Source: Lepidurus packardi (Eukaryota > Arthropoda > Branchiopoda > Notostraca > Triopsidae). Taken from it: a stretch of DNA of 64,000 bases. Under the pieces are notes generated by a model that saw only the letters and a program-made list of their open reading frames with translations, did no database searches and was not told where the DNA came from. The stretch is taken from positions 186,001-250,000 of the forward strand of contig JAKZAN010000053.1 in assembly GCA_023053545.1 (NCBI GenBank). Direction: 5' to 3'. Below, one piece after another: positions 53,336 through 63,433 of this stretch (the first letter of the stretch is position 1; each line of letters starts with the position of its first letter). The position numbers were made by a program, and so were the translations under genes.

Positions 53336-54640
53336 TTATTTTAGATTAAATATGACCCGTCGAACAAATTTTCGAGCGTCGGGATCGTTCATGACCGAGT
53401 TGTCTTCGCCACCTGCGATAATGTTAATTCTAGAAGCGCTTATTCCTGCCTTAATCAGAATATTACGCACATTGTTAGCGCGTTTTTCAGATAGGACAGT
53501 ATTGAGTTTTGCACTTCCTATTTCGTCAGCATAGCCAGTTAAATCTACTGAAAGGTCAGGATTGTTTTTAAGGTAATTCATCACAAATGATAAATTTGCA
53601 AATGACGAATCTGTTGGTTTTGAACTATTAAAATCGAATAGAACAGCTATATATCCAGCATTAATCATGTTCTTTGAAACATCAGAATTGTTAGAACTTG
53701 CAGCATTCGCTAACTTTTGATCCATATACTGTTCCAACTGATCTGGAACCCCATTATTGTTCAAATCGATCATGCGTCCTTTAGTGTCAACTGCCACGCC
53801 AGCAATCGAATTGTTTTCGACGTCCAAATAATCTGGAACGCCATCTTTATCAATATCGTTTAGCATTGTTTCAATTTCTGAAACCCGGTCTGTAAGATCA
53901 TTAATTCGGGAAATATTGTCTTTTTCGATTGTAGACCAGTCGCCATGAATCTTATTTCGCCCTAGCGAGTAAGTTAATCCCAAGGCCGCACTGTATAAAC
54001 TACCGTTCAGATTGTTGTTAGGCGCAGCATAGTTGCCATCCCAATTATAATGTTGGCGGATGTTCGAGTTCATAGTAAAATCCAGATACAGCGCCAATCG
54101 GTTTGTTACCCTAACTTGGGGCGTAATTCCAAACTTGATGCCGCCATTCCATTCAGAAACGCCTTCATTTACACCCATTTTTGGTGTCATTTGCGAAATT
54201 TGGATACCACCATGTAACAACAATCCGAAACGGCCTGCGCTTTCATGAATGTGAAAAAGTCTTGTAGCATTAACAACACCCTGAAAGCCAACTTGAATTG
54301 TCTGCATTTCAAACGGCAAACTTCCAGAGCCTGAAAGGTTTCTTAGATTGTCTAAGGCAAAATCCAACTTGACACCAAAACGCGGACTCATCATATAGCG
54401 AGCGCCAACTTCATAATGATTTAGATCGAACGAAAAATTTTTGTTGGGGTTGCTGGTATAATAACCAGGTGCATACGGCTTAATACCCTTGGACATACCT
54501 GCGCCGACTTCAAAGGTCCAACGGTTAAAGGAATCAGTTTCTGTATTGGTGTTTCCTACAGTTTGTTGCACTATTTCTTGTGCATTTATATTCAATGACG
54601 CGACTGCAAATAATGCAACTGATACTAGTTTTCTTTTCAT
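53336..54640 (-). CDS. OmpA-family outer membrane protein with TSP3-type calcium repeats
   Basis: The 434-residue product has a signal peptide (MKRKLVSVALFAVASLNINA), an N-terminal eight-strand-type barrel (about 30-230), a linker with a helix and Asp-rich TSP3-like repeats (DIDKDGVPDYLD, DLNNNGVPDQLE) and a C-terminal OmpA peptidoglycan-binding domain (VLFDFNSSKPTDSSF ... LTGYADEIGSAKLNTVLSEKRANNV). It should tether the outer membrane to peptidoglycan. Single gene with its own terminator. This type is abundant in Flavobacterium. Confidence 0.92.
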   Translation of the reverse strand: MKRKLVSVALFAVASLNINAQEIVQQTVGNTNTETDSFNRWTFEVGAGMSKGIKPYAPGYYTSNPNKNFSFDLNHYEVGARYMMSPRFGVKLDFALDNLRNLSGSGSLPFEMQTIQVGFQGVVNATRLFHIHESAGRFGLLLHGGIQISQMTPKMGVNEGVSEWNGGIKFGITPQVRVTNRLALYLDFTMNSNIRQHYNWDGNYAAPNNNLNGSLYSAALGLTYSLGRNKIHGDWSTIEKDNISRINDLTDRVSEIETMLNDIDKDGVPDYLDVENNSIAGVAVDTKGRMIDLNNNGVPDQLEQYMDQKLANAASSNNSDVSKNMINAGYIAVLFDFNSSKPTDSSFANLSFVMNYLKNNPDLSVDLTGYADEIGSAKLNTVLSEKRANNVRNILIKAGISASRINIIAGGEDNSVMNDPDARKFVRRVIFNLK

Positions 54641-54790
54641 AAATGACGGGATATTGGTTTGTTTTTTTTAATTTGCCGTAGGGAAGCATAACAAATATAT
54701 GACTTTTCTTCTAAATATGCTACTCTTTTAATGTGTAGTATTCGTCCCAGCACAATAAACTTAATGTCAGTTATTTAATAATTTAAAATT

Positions 54791-55204
54791 ATGAAAGTGT
54801 CCAAAATTGCAGTTACGGTCGATTGCGTTATCTTTCGGCGCGAGGTAGATCTACAGGTATTGCTTATTAAACGGATGAACGAGCCTTTCAAAAGCAGTTG
54901 GGCTTTGCCTGGCGGTTTTGTTGATGAAATGGAGGACTTGGTCGACGCTGCAAGACGCGAATTAGTAGAAGAAACAGGTATCAATATTGCCAATCTTATT
55001 CAATTGCGCGCGTTTGGAAAGCCAGACCGAGATCCGCGTGGACACACAGTTTCCGTAGCATTTTTAGGTTTTGCAACAATGGAAGATCAGCAGATTGCTG
55101 GCGACGACGCTGCAGAAGCAAAGTGGTTTTCCATTAACGAACTGCCGCAAGTGGCCTTCGATCACCTTGAAATTATTACATTTGCACGCGCATTCGCAAG
55201 CTAA
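54791..55204 (+). CDS. Nudix hydrolase
   Basis: The 137-residue product carries a complete Nudix box (GGFVDEMEDLVDAARREL followed by VEETGI, about residues 40-63) matching GX5EX7REUXEEXGU, after a strand TVDCVIFRREVDLQVLLIKR. Length and the FGKPDRDPRGHTVSVAF loop are typical of ADP-ribose/ADP-sugar-type hydrolases in Bacteroidota; the substrate is not fixed. There is no C-terminal winged helix, so it is not the NrtR-type regulator. Confidence 0.9.
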   Translation: MKVSKIAVTVDCVIFRREVDLQVLLIKRMNEPFKSSWALPGGFVDEMEDLVDAARRELVEETGINIANLIQLRAFGKPDRDPRGHTVSVAFLGFATMEDQQIAGDDAAEAKWFSINELPQVAFDHLEIITFARAFAS

Positions 55205-55217
55205 TGATTGGGCAGGT

Positions 55218-55493
55218 TTAATTTTTTAGGTATTTTTTGTCGATGTAAAATGTACCAAAAGGAATAAAAGATGCAAGTATGATTTCGACAAATTTTTTCA
55301 ACGGCCATTTTTCTTCAAACTTTATTACTGCCGCAACGATAATATAGCTAATAAATAAAACACCGTGTGCCATTCCAATTTTTTTCACATAGAATGGATC
55401 ATTCAGCAGGTATTTAATAGGCATTGCGACGAACAAAAGAAGGAGTAGGGAAATACCTTCCAAAAAAGCAACGGTTTTGAAAAATCGAATCAT
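55218..55493 (-). CDS. DUF3817 family membrane protein
   Basis: The 91-residue product has three hydrophobic segments with the DUF3817 pattern: FFKTVAFLEGISLLLLLFVAMPIKY, MAHGVLFISYIIVA and LASFIPFGTFYIDKKYL. It is an inner-membrane protein of unknown function. It converges on the Nudix gene with 13 nt between the stops. Confidence 0.85.
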   Translation of the reverse strand: MIRFFKTVAFLEGISLLLLLFVAMPIKYLLNDPFYVKKIGMAHGVLFISYIIVAAVIKFEEKWPLKKFVEIILASFIPFGTFYIDKKYLKN

Positions 55494-55560
55494 AATGCTT
55501 TAAATTTAGATTTCACAAAAGTAGACAATAGCACGCGATTACACAATATTAGCAAAACCG

Positions 55561-56076
55561 ATGAGCAAAAGGGACTTAAAAAAATACATCAGCGAACTTT
55601 CAAAAGAACAACTTTCAGAGCAATTTATTGATTTGTATGAAAAGTTCAAAGAAGTTAAAGTCTATTACGACTTTATATTTAATCCGCGAGAAGATCAATT
55701 GCTAGCAGATGCAAAAACAAAAATAAGAAATGAATATTTCCCCTTGAAAACCAAGCGCGCCAAATTGCGCCGTTCTACGGCACAAAAACTGATTAAACAT
55801 TTTTTAATGTTAGGTGTCGATTCGCTAATGATCGCAGATTTAATGCTCTACCATATTGAAACTGCACAAGCGTATGCGGCAAAAAGAACAATCAAATTTG
55901 ATAGCTTCTTTAAAGCAATGCTTTTGTCGTACCAGCAAGCTATAAAATTTATAGAAAACCGCGCTTTAAATGAATTTTATAAAAGCAGATTGGATCAGAT
56001 TCAGGAAGAAACCAAACGCCAAAATTGGACTAATACCGACCTGTTTCAGGAGGCTTATGCGGGTTATATAATTTAG
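55561..56076 (+). CDS. DUF6155 family protein
   Basis: The 171-residue helical protein begins MSKRDLKKYISELSKEQL and continues with VKVYYDFIFNPREDQLLADAK and KLRRSTAQKLIKHFLMLGVD, which match the DUF6155 family of Bacteroidota as I recall it. It is basic, soluble and without signal peptide. Function unknown. Single gene. Confidence 0.78.
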   Translation: MSKRDLKKYISELSKEQLSEQFIDLYEKFKEVKVYYDFIFNPREDQLLADAKTKIRNEYFPLKTKRAKLRRSTAQKLIKHFLMLGVDSLMIADLMLYHIETAQAYAAKRTIKFDSFFKAMLLSYQQAIKFIENRALNEFYKSRLDQIQEETKRQNWTNTDLFQEAYAGYII

Positions 56077-56159
56077 ATTTTTCTGATAAATTTTAATGTA
56101 AATCGTGTAATAGTTGACCGCGCTTAAAGTCAGAAATTTGTCTCTTAAACCAGACGGAT

Positions 56160-56642
56160 ATGACAGATACTTTACCCTTAGCTTCCAGAATAATATTAAA
56201 ATTGAAAGGGCAGCACCACATTCCAGCTTTTCAAGAGAAACCCAGAGCCAGAAAAATTATAGTTCGAACTATAATCAAATTAATGCAAATTAGACAGTTG
56301 CAGCTCATTGATGCTGGCTTTAATCACGGCGAAGATGTCGATTTTAAGTTGAACAAGCCAGATGATAATTTTGCTACTATTATCAGCATCAACGTATTAA
56401 ATGCTTACGGATTGATGTGCGACTTCTCCGCAGATCCTGAAACTATACTCAAGCGATTCAAAAAGGAATTGCAATGCAATAATGAACAAATTATAATAGA
56501 CCGCATAATTTCAACTGATAATCTCAATGTTCGTTCCATCGAAGTATATCTTAAATGCAAATATACGCAGCCACCAAAACCTCAGAATCACTATACTTTT
56601 GCGGTTAGTTCGGGTACATATGGCAACTATTCAGTGAATTAG
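56160..56642 (+). CDS. Unknown protein
   Basis: The 160-residue product (MTDTLPLASRIILKLKGQHH) has no signal peptide or membrane segment. The N-terminal third is basic (KPRARKIIVRTIIKLMQIRQ), and the remainder is mixed, with IIIDRIISTDNLNVRSIEVYLKCKY. The last 15 residues are Ser/Gly/Tyr-rich. I recognise no family. The frame is clean and codon use resembles the neighbours; it is 94 nt upstream of the helicase gene on the same strand. Confidence 0.58.
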   Translation: MTDTLPLASRIILKLKGQHHIPAFQEKPRARKIIVRTIIKLMQIRQLQLIDAGFNHGEDVDFKLNKPDDNFATIISINVLNAYGLMCDFSADPETILKRFKKELQCNNEQIIIDRIISTDNLNVRSIEVYLKCKYTQPPKPQNHYTFAVSSGTYGNYSVN

Positions 56643-56735
56643 CTTGGTTCAGATATATTTTAAGATATATTTTAAGTTTAAAATTGCCGATAACCTTTTT
56701 TTTAGGCGTAATTTTGCAAAATTGTAAAAATTCAT

Positions 56736-58262
56736 ATGCCTTTAAATAACATAGAACCCGAGATAGAAGAGCGAAAAGAACTTTATGGTTATCAGCAAGG
56801 CGATATAGACGCAATTTTTGAGCGTCTTGATCATGCAAAACCAAATTATCATTTGCTTTACCAATTGCCAACTGGCGGTGGAAAAACTGTGATTTTTTCT
56901 GAAATTGTTCGCAGATATCTATCACAACACAATAAGAAAGTCGTGGTGCTAACCCACAGAATCGAATTGTGCAAACAAACCTCCAAAATGCTCACGGGGT
57001 TTGACGTAAAAAACAAAATCATCAACAGTAAAATAAAAGAACTCCCGGATCAAGATGAGTTTTCTTGTTTTGTTGCAATGGTGGAAACGCTCAAAAACAG
57101 AATTAATGATGATGTTTTACAGCTTGAAAATATTGGACTAGTAATTATTGATGAAGCCCACTATAATAGCTTCAGAAAACTACTTAGCTCGTTTAAAAAT
57201 GCTTTTATTCTTGGTGTTACAGCAACGCCTTTAAGCTCGAATATTAAGCTACCAATGAACGAGAATTATGATGAATTAATTGTAGGCGATACCATTGCAT
57301 CATTAATCGATAAGGGCTTTTTAGCTAAGGCGACTACATACAGTTATGATGTTGGTTTAACCTCGCTAAAGGTTGGAATTAACGGGGATTATACCGTTAA
57401 ATCTTCAGATGAGTTGTATTCAAATGTTGCCATGCAGGAAAAATTGCTGCATGCGTATATGGAAAAATCCCTCGGAAAAAAGACCTTGATTTTTAACAAT
57501 GGAATCAACACTTCCCTATATGTGTATGAAACATTTAAGGAAGCAGGCTTGCCTATCAGACACCTAGACAATACAAGCAGCAACGAAGAACGCAAAGAAA
57601 TTTTGCAATGGTTCAAGAAAACGCCAGATGCAATATTAACCTCAGTTGGGATTTTAACAACAGGTTTTGATGAGCCAACGGTGGAAACCATCATTTTAAA
57701 CCGTGCTACGAAATCACTCACTTTATATTTTCAAATGATTGGGCGAGGTTCGCGTAAATTGCCTAATAAAGACGTGTTTAATATAATAGACTTGGGAAAT
57801 AATGCGGCCCGCTTCGGATTGTGGAGCCAGCCTGTCGATTGGCAACATATCTTTAAAGCACCTGAATTTTATTTGGAGAATCTTCGCGATGATGCTGAAA
57901 TCGAATTGCATTTTAAGTACGTAATGCCCCCAGAACTTCGGCAAAAGTTTGCCAAAACAGCTGTAGTAGAATTTGATGTGGATGAGGAGCATAAAATTGC
58001 AATTGCTAAAAATTTACGTTCTAAAGTCGTGATCGAAAAGTCATTAGACCAGCATGCTTCTATGTGCGTAGACAATGCAGAAGAACTGTCTGAAGCAAAA
58101 TTATTGGCTAAAGAACTGCAGCCTGATATTGAATATAGAATGAAAAGGTATGCCGCGTGCCTTAGTCATTGCAGTAAAAATTATAGAGAATGGCTAATTG
58201 AAGATTATAAATTGAAGTTTCTGCTGTTAATCGGTAAAAAATATCGAGAAAAGAATTTTTAG
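56736..58262 (+). CDS. DEAH-box superfamily 2 helicase
   Basis: The 508-residue product has the SF2/ResIII arrangement: Q-region YGYQQGDIDAIF, motif I QLPTGGGKTVIFSE, motif II IIDEAHYNS, motif III GVTATPLSS, and helicase C with TSVGILTTGFDEPTVETIILNRATKS and QMIGRGSRKLPNK. A C-terminal extension of about 130 residues follows. This is the type found in radD/COG1061-like DNA-repair helicases and restriction enzymes; with no restriction partner nearby, a housekeeping DNA role is likelier. It ends at a terminator. Confidence 0.88.
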   Translation: MPLNNIEPEIEERKELYGYQQGDIDAIFERLDHAKPNYHLLYQLPTGGGKTVIFSEIVRRYLSQHNKKVVVLTHRIELCKQTSKMLTGFDVKNKIINSKIKELPDQDEFSCFVAMVETLKNRINDDVLQLENIGLVIIDEAHYNSFRKLLSSFKNAFILGVTATPLSSNIKLPMNENYDELIVGDTIASLIDKGFLAKATTYSYDVGLTSLKVGINGDYTVKSSDELYSNVAMQEKLLHAYMEKSLGKKTLIFNNGINTSLYVYETFKEAGLPIRHLDNTSSNEERKEILQWFKKTPDAILTSVGILTTGFDEPTVETIILNRATKSLTLYFQMIGRGSRKLPNKDVFNIIDLGNNAARFGLWSQPVDWQHIFKAPEFYLENLRDDAEIELHFKYVMPPELRQKFAKTAVVEFDVDEEHKIAIAKNLRSKVVIEKSLDQHASMCVDNAEELSEAKLLAKELQPDIEYRMKRYAACLSHCSKNYREWLIEDYKLKFLLLIGKKYREKNF

Positions 58263-58282
58263 CCTATAAATTATATTAATAA

Positions 58283-58312
58283 AAAAGCATCTCATCACAG
58301 GGATGCTTTTTT
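58283..58312 (+). terminator. Terminator of the helicase gene
   Basis: AAAAGCATC (58283-58291) and GATGCTTTT (58302-58310) pair perfectly, followed by T. Confidence 0.9.
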
Positions 58313-58444
58313 GCATTTACAGTCCATACAACTGTCTATAAACCAATAGATTTGCCTTTTATATTTTGAAAATACAGCGCACTTTTGCATGTTTTTGTAT
58401 AGGTTTATTTAGAAAATTTTATCAACAGAAGAAATTCTTTGCGT

Positions 58445-58474
58445 TTGAGCAATAAACTCAAAAGCGTATCTTTG
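58445..58474 (+). promoter_or_regulatory. Promoter of ppk1-ppx
   Basis: TTG (58445-58447), 19 nt, TATCTTTG (58467-58474) matches the consensus, 53 nt before the ppk1 ATG. Confidence 0.7.
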
Positions 58475-58526
58475 AATAAGAAATGACATAACCTATAAAT
58501 CATTTTCTTAATACTTTTTTTGAAAC

Positions 58527-60638
58527 ATGACACCACACGAAAAAAATTATGTTTACGTAGATCGGGAGAAAAGTTGGCTTGCCTTCAATGCACGTGTTCT
58601 TCAGGAAGCTGCCGATGAGACTGTACCATTATTAGACAGATTGCGATTTTTAGGGATATTTTCAAATAATTTGGATGAATTCTTTCGAGTTAGGTTTGCT
58701 GCCGTACGAAGATTAAGCATGAGCGGTGTTTCTGGGGAAAAAGTATTAGGTGGTATTTCTGCTCAGCAATTGGTGAAAGATATTGTAGATATCGTAATTT
58801 CCCAACAGTCCGAAAGTTTGCGGATTCTCAATATAATCAATCAAAAACTACAGGCTGAAAACATTTTCATTATCGATGAAAGCGAGATTTCGAAAGAACA
58901 AGAAATATTTTTAAAAGAATTTTTCATCCAGAAAGTAAGCCCTGCGCTGGTAACCATCATCCTTAATGATTTGGCCGAATTTCCGCTACTCCGCGATACG
59001 AGCGGCTACTTAGCGGTTAAACTGGTTATGAAAACGGAGAAGAAAGCGAGCATGTTAACCATTGGCAGACCCAAAGCCGAAGTTCGGTATGCGCTAATCG
59101 AAATACCCAACAGCATCAATCGCTTTGTGGTTTTGCCGTCAAGCGATGAAAAACAATACATCATCTTACTAGATGATGTCATTAGGCACAATCTGAATAG
59201 CATTTTCAATATATTCGACTATGAGCAGGTTTCGGCGCACATGATTAAAATTACAAGAGATGCGCAGCTGGATATTGATAGCGATATGAGTAAAAGTATG
59301 CTTCAAAAGATTGCCACAAGCGTTAAAGATCGTCGGATCGGGGAGCCTGTGCGTTTTGTTTACGATCAGGCAATTGAAAAAGACACGCTCAAATTTTTCT
59401 TGGATCACATGAATATTACTTCAACAGATAGTATTATTCCAGGCGGAAGGTACCACAACAGACGTGATTATATGCGATTTCCTAATTTGGGCCGATACGA
59501 TTTGTTGTATAAAACCAAAGTGCAGCTCCCCATTAGCGGACTAAGTTTAGACGGCAGTCTTCTCAATAAAATAGCACAAAAGGATTACTTGATTAACGCA
59601 CCTTATCAGTCATTTTCGTATGTAATTAAATTTCTACGCGAAGCAGCTTTAGACCCGAAGGTTACTTGCATCAAAATTACATTATACAGATTGGCTAAAA
59701 ATTCGCAAATTATTAGTTCACTCATAAATGCTGCCAAAAACGGAAAAAGGGTCGTCGTCCAGATTGAGTTGCAAGCCCGTTTTGATGAAGCCAGTAACAT
59801 TTCATACGCTGAACAAATGCAAACGGAAGGTATTGAATTGATATTTGGCATCAAGGGACTGAAAGTACACAGCAAGATATGCGTAGTGGAGCGCATGGAA
59901 GCCAATAAAATTAAAAGATACGGACTAATTTCGACTGGTAATTTCAACGAGGTTACGGCAAATTTTTATACGGATGTAACGCTGTTTACAAGTCACCAAA
60001 GAATTTTGAAAGACATCAATAAGGTTTTCGATTTTTTTGATGTTAACTATAAAGTATACCGCTACAAGCATCTAATTGTTTCGCCGCACTATTCCAGAAC
60101 TAAATTTTTTAAGTTAATTGATCGCGAAATCTTGCACGCACAAAGCGGACAAGGAGCCTACATTAAACTAAAAATGAATAGCTTATCTGACTTTGCAATG
60201 ATCGACAAGTTGTATGACGCTAGTAATGCGGGCGTCAAAATTCAGTTACTGGTTCGAGGCATATGCTCACTGATTCCCGGTGTTAAAGGAATGAGTGAAA
60301 ATATTGAAGCTATTAGTATAGTCGACAACTACTTAGAGCATTCTAGAGTTTTTATTTTTGGCAATGGGGGCAATCCTGATGTGTTTATTTCATCCGCAGA
60401 TTTTATGACTAGAAATTTAGATGGCCGGGTGGAAGTAACCTGCCCAATCTATGATCCAGAGATTAAAAATGAACTAATGGATATCTTCAACGTGGGCTGG
60501 AAAGGAAACGTAAAAGCGCGATACCATTCAGCTGCAATGGACAATAAATACCGCATAAGAGGTAATGACGCGGTTTTTAGAGCCCAACAAGAAACATACA
60601 ATTATTATAGAAACAAACTTGATGTCATCATCGATTAG
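58527..60638 (+). CDS. ppk1: Polyphosphate kinase 1
   Basis: PPK1 reversibly makes polyphosphate from ATP at the membrane. The 703-residue product has the N domain start (YVDREKSWLAFNARVLQEA), the head domain and two phospholipase-D-like catalytic domains, with the autophosphorylated His in GLKVHSKICVVE near residue 450 and RYGLISTGNFNE; the second site includes YLEHSRVFIFGNG and SADFMTRNLDGRVEV. Full length. It is followed after 9 nt by ppx. Confidence 0.96.
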   Translation: MTPHEKNYVYVDREKSWLAFNARVLQEAADETVPLLDRLRFLGIFSNNLDEFFRVRFAAVRRLSMSGVSGEKVLGGISAQQLVKDIVDIVISQQSESLRILNIINQKLQAENIFIIDESEISKEQEIFLKEFFIQKVSPALVTIILNDLAEFPLLRDTSGYLAVKLVMKTEKKASMLTIGRPKAEVRYALIEIPNSINRFVVLPSSDEKQYIILLDDVIRHNLNSIFNIFDYEQVSAHMIKITRDAQLDIDSDMSKSMLQKIATSVKDRRIGEPVRFVYDQAIEKDTLKFFLDHMNITSTDSIIPGGRYHNRRDYMRFPNLGRYDLLYKTKVQLPISGLSLDGSLLNKIAQKDYLINAPYQSFSYVIKFLREAALDPKVTCIKITLYRLAKNSQIISSLINAAKNGKRVVVQIELQARFDEASNISYAEQMQTEGIELIFGIKGLKVHSKICVVERMEANKIKRYGLISTGNFNEVTANFYTDVTLFTSHQRILKDINKVFDFFDVNYKVYRYKHLIVSPHYSRTKFFKLIDREILHAQSGQGAYIKLKMNSLSDFAMIDKLYDASNAGVKIQLLVRGICSLIPGVKGMSENIEAISIVDNYLEHSRVFIFGNGGNPDVFISSADFMTRNLDGRVEVTCPIYDPEIKNELMDIFNVGWKGNVKARYHSAAMDNKYRIRGNDAVFRAQQETYNYYRNKLDVIID

Positions 60639-60647
60639 CCACCATAA

Positions 60648-61538
60648 ATGATAAACATAAAAAAATACGCCGCTATAGATATTGGTTCCAATGCAATGCG
60701 GTTGCTAATATCGAACATTGTTGAAGAAGACGGAAAAGACCCGCAGTTTAACAAGTCATCTTTAATTCGAGTGCCAATCCGATTGGGACAAGATTCGTTT
60801 ACTGTTGGTGAAATCTCGCAAGAAAATATCGAGCGAATGGTTGATGCCATGAAAGCGTATAAATTATTAATGAAAGTTCACAAAGTAGAACGTTTCAAAG
60901 CTTGTGCCACTTCAGCAATGCGAGAAGCTTCCAATGGCCGCGAAGTTGCCGAATTGATAGCCGAACTGGCAGATCTCGAGATTGATATTATTGACGGTAA
61001 AAAAGAAGCAGCAATTATTGCTTCAACTGATTTGCACCATTTTCTGAAAACAGATCAAACTTATCTGTATGTGGATGTTGGCGGGGGCAGTACGGAATTC
61101 TCCCTTTTTTCCGGCGGGAAGATGTTGGCGTCAAAATCATTCCGAATCGGAACCGTGCGCCTGTTGAATAATATGGTGCATGAAGTGGTTTGGCAAGAAA
61201 TAGAAAGGTGGATTCGAGAAGCAACCGCAAATTTCAGCCAAGTAACAATGATTGGTTCGGGCGGAAATATCAACAAAGTATTTAAAATGTCATCGAAACC
61301 GCAGGATGTGGCATTGTCGTATTTCTACCTGAACAGCCAATACAATGCCCTAAATGCAATGTCGTATGAGGAACGTGTGTCAAATCTGGGACTAAATCCC
61401 GATCGTGCAGACGTTATTATCCCAGCCCTTCGGGTTTATCTCAATGCGATGAAATGGAGTGGGGCACGTAGTATTTACGTTCCGAAAATCGGGTTGGCAG
61501 ACGGAATCGTCAAAGCAATGTATTACGGTAGAATCTAA
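60648..61538 (+). CDS. ppx: Exopolyphosphatase (Ppx/GppA family)
   Basis: The 296-residue ASKHA-fold enzyme hydrolyses polyphosphate or pppGpp. Motifs: AAIDIGSNAMRLLI (phosphate-1), VDVGGGSTEFSLF (phosphate-2), ATSAMREASNG and MIGSGGNINKV. It is the short form lacking the C-terminal HD domain of E. coli Ppx, usual in Bacteroidota. Operon with ppk1 makes synthesis and breakdown of polyphosphate co-regulated. Confidence 0.93.
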   Translation: MINIKKYAAIDIGSNAMRLLISNIVEEDGKDPQFNKSSLIRVPIRLGQDSFTVGEISQENIERMVDAMKAYKLLMKVHKVERFKACATSAMREASNGREVAELIAELADLEIDIIDGKKEAAIIASTDLHHFLKTDQTYLYVDVGGGSTEFSLFSGGKMLASKSFRIGTVRLLNNMVHEVVWQEIERWIREATANFSQVTMIGSGGNINKVFKMSSKPQDVALSYFYLNSQYNALNAMSYEERVSNLGLNPDRADVIIPALRVYLNAMKWSGARSIYVPKIGLADGIVKAMYYGRI

Positions 61539-61548
61539 CAGCCAAGCC

Positions 61549-63367
61549 TTAATCCGCTAAATCCAGTCCGAAGGTACTGCGCAGCAATTCGATTGCAGGG
61601 TTCAGATCTTTCAGGCGGTTGTATTTGTCTTGGCTCGAAAAAAGCTTTTTTTTCTTCAATAGTCTCGTTCACCAATACTTCCAATTCTATATCGTGGTTG
61701 TGAAGCTTACTTCGCAAATAACCAACTAGATTGTGCTTTTCGGATTCGAAGTCAATTTTCGAGCCTTCGTTTGGTAATTCATGAATAATGGTTGTTCCGC
61801 GAAGCGTTGGGTCATTAATCAGCATATATGATTCCATGATTTTCTGACCTTTGTCGCCCAAACGTTGCGCATATTTAACCCATTCCACTTGCATCGCCGT
61901 TTCCGTAAATGCTTCGGTAGGCAAATGGACTGCATCTCGCTGCACGTTGCCGCGCGCTTGTTCTAAGTCACGTTTTGCCCGAATACTAGCTAAAGATAAT
62001 GCCGACACCCTAATCTCTGTTGATGGTTGCTGCACATGCTCAGTTGCAAGCGGCGCCAAATTAGGCGGCTGCATTCTTGTTTCCACATTTTCTGAAACCT
62101 GATTTTGCACAGACTCAACTTGTTCGGAAACTGATGCAGGTGCTGATTCCGTTGGGATTTGGGTTTCAATTATTTTCGAAACATCAGCAATAGACGCATC
62201 CTGAGGTGGAATAATTTCAGCCGAAGTTGTATTGGCGCTTTGAACCGAAACGGGTTGGCCTTTAAAATATGCTGCCGGAATTATAAATCCGTCAACTTTT
62301 TTTTTTCTCCATCGAAAGTGATAGAGGCCAATTGCATCAAACAAAGTTCCACGAGAAGCCGCTGATTTTGACTGACTTTATATTTCAGGTCGCACTCATT
62401 GGCAAGCTCGATGCCTTTCAATAAGAAGGATGTACTTGCCAGTTGCGACTGTTCAAAATACATTTTTTGTGCTTGCTCACCGGCTTCCAAAAGGGAAAGG
62501 GTAGCAGGTGTTTTAGAAACCAATAGGTCCCTAAAATGCGAAGCCAAACCAGAAACAAAATGATGTCCGTCAAATCCTTTCGCAAGAATTTCGTTATAGG
62601 TCATCAACAAATCTGGAATTTTATTTTCCAATATCAAAGAAGTCGTTTTGATATAGGTCTCGTAATCAAGCACATTTAAATTTTCAGTAACCGCTTGTCT
62701 TGTCAAATTATTGCCACAGTACGAAACCACTCGGTCAAAAATCGACAGGGCATCACGCATCGCACCATCTGCTTTCTGCGCTATAATGTGCAAAGCATCA
62801 TCTTCACAGATCACACCCTGACTTTGTGCAACGTCAGCAAGATGTTCTTTCGCGTCTTTAACAGTAATTCGCTTAAAATCGAATATCTGACAACGCGATA
62901 ATATCGTCGGTATAATTTTATGCTTTTCGGTCGTAGCCAATATAAAAATAGCATGCTTTGGCGGCTCTTCCAATGTTTTCAAAAACGCATTAAAAGCCTG
63001 CGTCGACAACATGTGAACCTCATCAATAATATATACTTTATATTGCCCCGTTTGCGGTGGGATTCGGACCTGATCAATCAAATTCCGAATATCGTCAACG
63101 GAATTGTTCGACGCAGCATCCAATTCAAATACATTAAATGCAAAATCCTCATTTGGATCGTCATATACCGGGTTGGTTAATTTTACGCGCCAAAATTCGG
63201 GCACAAGTTGTTTTTCCAACGCCTCTCGGTCCCGTAAAAAGTAAGGCCTGTGCCAAATGGTTCGTTTCAATCGCATTTAGCAACGTGCTGGTAATCGCTT
63301 TTTGTCCCACGACATCTTTAAACGTCTGAGGCCGGTATTTACGAGCAGATACTACGAATTGTTCCAT
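61549..63367 (-). CDS. dnaX: DNA polymerase III gamma/tau subunit, reading frame broken three times
   Basis: DnaX is the clamp-loader ATPase of the replicase and should be essential. Start ATG 63367 (MEQFVVSARKYRPQTFKDVVGQ), Walker A GPRGVGKTT, FELDAASNNSVDDIR, DEVHMLS, sensor ATTEKHKI; a variable tau-specific region and a C-terminal domain ending IELLRSTFGLDLAD at 61549. Frame breaks: surplus C in CCC near 63174; A10 (62306-62297 on the minus strand) needing one more or two fewer A; surplus A in A8 near 61652. As given, the second break yields a short protein ending five codons after the A10, like the gamma form produced by slippage in other bacteria. Intact tau would have about 604-605 residues. 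Confidence 0.88.
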
Positions 63368-63433
63368 TTGATTTCTTGAAAAGCAAATATAGCAATTGAA
63401 ACCAGATTTGCCAATACGTATCAATTTATAATA

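Noticed and set aside
56736-58262. Helicase considered as part of a defence or restriction system
   Set aside because: No methyltransferase, nuclease or other defence gene is adjacent; the flanks are housekeeping or small unknown genes.
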